DNA of 7,059 nt from Microcaldota archaeon (lineage in GTDB: Archaea; Micrarchaeota; Micrarchaeia; Norongarragalinales; CAINOH01): the NCBI GenBank assembly GCA_027371655.1, contig DAHXMR010000171.1, positions 1-7,059 of the forward strand. The letters run 5' to 3'. Of this stretch, positions 6,501 through 7,059 are shown piece by piece; position 1 is the first letter of the stretch; the number at the start of each line of letters is the position of its first letter. The notes beneath the pieces were generated by a model. That model was not told the origin of the DNA and did not search any database. It was given only the letters and a program-made list of their open reading frames with translations. The position numbers were made by a program, and so were the translations under genes.

Positions 6501-6928
6501 CGGCGTTCCTTGCCGTTCATTTCGACAATCTGCTGGACTTGGCCCTGCTGGATGATGTTCTGGCACGAAAGGGAATTTGACGCCAAAAAGTCCTCGATTA
6601 CGTAGCGCTTGGAGTTCTTTCCGTCGAGGCGGTAGCGGATTTTGCCGTCCTTTCTCACCGCGCGGCTTGCAACGTGCACGTTGCCCTTGCCGTCGTCAAG
6701 CTCGATTGCAACCTCGCCCACGTTGCCGTTGTGGAAAATCAGGTCGCTTGTCTTCTTCGCGCGCAATGCGTGCACGCGGGATTCGCCGAAAGCGAATTGG
6801 ATTGCATCGACCACGTTGCTTTTGCCGCTTCCATTCGGGCCCACGATGCTTGTGAATCCGCGGTCAAGCTGGATTGTGGCCGAGTGGAATGACTTGAAGT
6901 TTTTGAGAATGAGGTTTTTGATGAACAT
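3470..6928 (-). CDS. smc: Chromosome segregation ATPase SMC
   Basis: Encodes 1152 residues, a full-length SMC. SMC dimers with ScpA/ScpB-type kleisin partners form an ATP-driven ring that compacts and segregates chromosomes on the nucleoid. The N-terminal head starts MFIKNLILKNFKSF and carries Walker A GPNGSGKS (30-37) and a Q-loop IIQQGQV (125-131). A long coiled coil (about 160-490) leads to the hinge (about 500-640), which includes GIYGTLEQL near its start and the Gly-rich GEASGLLTGGS near its end. The returning coiled coil runs to about 1000. The C-terminal head has the ABC signature SGGEK (about 1063-1067), Walker B IYILDEADAALD (about 1086-1097) and the ISHN switch (about 1120-1123), so the ATPase looks intact. 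The ATG at 6928 gives the family-typical N-terminus and is preceded by five A residues. No scpA or scpB gene lies in the window. Its last 12 codons are duplicated downstream (3334-3372). Confidence 0.98.
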   Translation of the reverse strand: MFIKNLILKNFKSFHSATIQLDRGFTSIVGPNGSGKSNVVDAIQFAFGESRVHALRAKKTSDLIFHNGNVGEVAIELDDGKGNVHVASRAVRKDGKIRYRLDGKNSKRYVIEDFLASNSLSCQNIIQQGQVQQIVEMNGKERRGLIDTIANVAEYEDKKREALSELGKVEERLREAATVLAEREGYLEELKKDKEDAEKYVQLKRELDCLKVTLLEIESKILQAEFDSLNRGKIDSDNKAGEIKQAIAKLEEAIREKSLEKQRADEEILRRSEGKQVEIQREIDDLNNKMTIAKAQIEDKKANIAKLAEKLRESSLERTKAADEARGIESQMSSDAREYDATKKILSEKQAEYNKLLSDSNAFSNGFYSARKAIEEAEAQMSAAKDKLNAIQAEVTGLREQQRLKQDELERLKAGQTDDYSDKIDEAKKAIAVVKAELKDAEGATAKFFETERKLNTQIPKLDETILLAREKTVELQTRLRHAVATADSRAIEAVMEYSKKNKGIYGTLEQLCSYETRYTVPVQVALGPRTNYVVVDTAQVASGVIDYLKRSKLGRVSFIPLDKIRYNEISSEDRTHSKHPASEGFLIDFLKFDPQFHKAFQYACGNTLLVTTLKEAQGLVGKIRFVSEDGDLGEASGLLTGGSTSVKVSALKDQKELDEWAAKLEEAKGEKESLLQSLRQLADESREARRKKAEAELHEKTLSLELENYEHLREKSEEQQSNLHAAIKKLKAEISQIDSQIAGKDDERSTLIRSLSDLNMKMLEAKEKVDVEKEQNFGLTLKEKERALSDLKISLSEYENRIAAGQSKKTVWDKQVKDYDRAVSEIKAGEASSQKAINDADALYKQSHTTLQEKLGEQKKLAGAFKEQLDVRERCEKDIQKLGNEKGKLGFEMEKLEMKNKDSDVRKAVVETKLANVNAELSGFQDVPGLQGKSEKDKPELDARRREIEPQVSALSSNVNLKAIDLYGEHMANLNEQKVKVQQLATEKEAVLAIIQEIEGKKTSTFMETFNFINSNFQKLFSQIFRGSGSLVLENPQSPFDGGLTIEARLDNKEVKYLELMSGGEKSLIALIFLFALQSYRPSSIYILDEADAALDQENSMKLAQLLKSLSGNTQFIVISHNQNVYKDADCLVGIAMTKDGSKLVEVKLNA

Positions 6929-6990
6929 TTTTTGCCAAAACCGCGTGAGGGGGAATAGCTACTGGTGCGGTTGTGATTAGGCAAAAAACG

Positions 6991-6996
6991 TTTAAA
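6991..6996 (-). promoter_or_regulatory. Putative TATA box for smc
   Basis: TTTAAA lies 63-68 bases before the ATG. The same hexamer is 57-62 bases before the slipin ATG, which implies a leader of about 35 bases in both. No strong Shine-Dalgarno sequence is seen before smc. The remainder of 6929-6990 shows no other feature. Confidence 0.45.
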
Positions 6997-7023
6997 AACA
7001 AAGCCCCACGGCCGAGGCCGTGG
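6994..7023 (-). terminator. Hairpin plus U tract, likely terminator of the gene upstream of smc
   Basis: CCACGGC (7006-7012) pairs with GCCGTGG (7017-7023) around a 4-base loop. On the minus strand the stem is followed by GGGCTTTGTTTTT. This resembles an intrinsic terminator for a minus-strand gene beyond the window edge. The U tract runs directly into the TTTAAA box of smc. Confidence 0.5.
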
Positions 7024-7028
7024 TCTTG

Positions 7029-7050
7029 TTTGCCTTTCGGGCAAAAGCCC
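7029..7050. other. Overlapping alternative small hairpins at the window edge
   Basis: TTTGCC (7029-7034) pairs with GGCAAA (7040-7045), and GGGC (7039-7042) pairs with GCCC (7047-7050). The two stems share bases and cannot form together. They lie just upstream, on the minus strand, of the terminator-like hairpin at 7006-7023. Their role is unknown. Confidence 0.4.
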
Positions 7051-7059
7051 AAAAGTTTT

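Noticed and set aside
1..7059. CRISPR arrays, insertion sequences, integrase or defence genes
   Set aside because: No spaced repeat array, transposase or integrase motif, or defence domain was found on either strand.

Overview
The window reads as archaeal chromosomal DNA, probably from a small-genome (DPANN-type) lineage. Four things support this: a GPN-loop GTPase of the archaeal/eukaryotic family, a slipin, a 3-hexulose-6-phosphate synthase-like enzyme next to it, and TTTAAA/AT-rich promoter boxes upstream of starts with little Shine-Dalgarno signal. The lineage is an inference; there is no rRNA or other placing marker. Coding sequence is moderately GC-rich and favours G/C at third positions, while gene starts and leaders are A/T-rich.

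Layout, left to right. Bases 1-94 are an exact inverted copy of 512-605. They replace the first codons of a plus-strand GPN-loop GTPase (about 90-773) and look like a fold-back chimera at a sequence end. Every other gene is on the minus strand. Read in the direction of transcription they are smc (6928-3470), a slipin/SPFH membrane protein (3227-2475), an HPS-like enzyme (2433-1699), and two small three-helix membrane proteins that are diverged tandem paralogues (1613-1224 and 1121-780). The GTPase and the last membrane gene converge with 6 bases between their stop codons.

The genes are mostly housekeeping. SMC organises chromosomes, the GPN GTPase acts in assembly of macromolecular complexes, the slipin acts at the membrane, and the HPS-like enzyme belongs to a sugar-phosphate aldolase/decarboxylase superfamily but has changes at usually conserved active-site positions. 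Slipin and HPS-like are probably one transcript; the membrane paralogues appear to have their own promoters.

The most unusual part is the 242-base stretch 3228-3469 between smc and the slipin gene. It holds a second, diverged copy of the 3' end of smc (last 12 codons, stop and trailing bases), with almost all differences synonymous. Between the two copies lies a 61-base sequence whose three perfect stems (22 pairs) can close into a three-way junction. This looks like the scar of an inserted element or lost smc paralogue, or a structured RNA. A second unusual spot is 1154-1242, where a 7-base half-site occurs four times in alternating orientation upstream of the last membrane gene.
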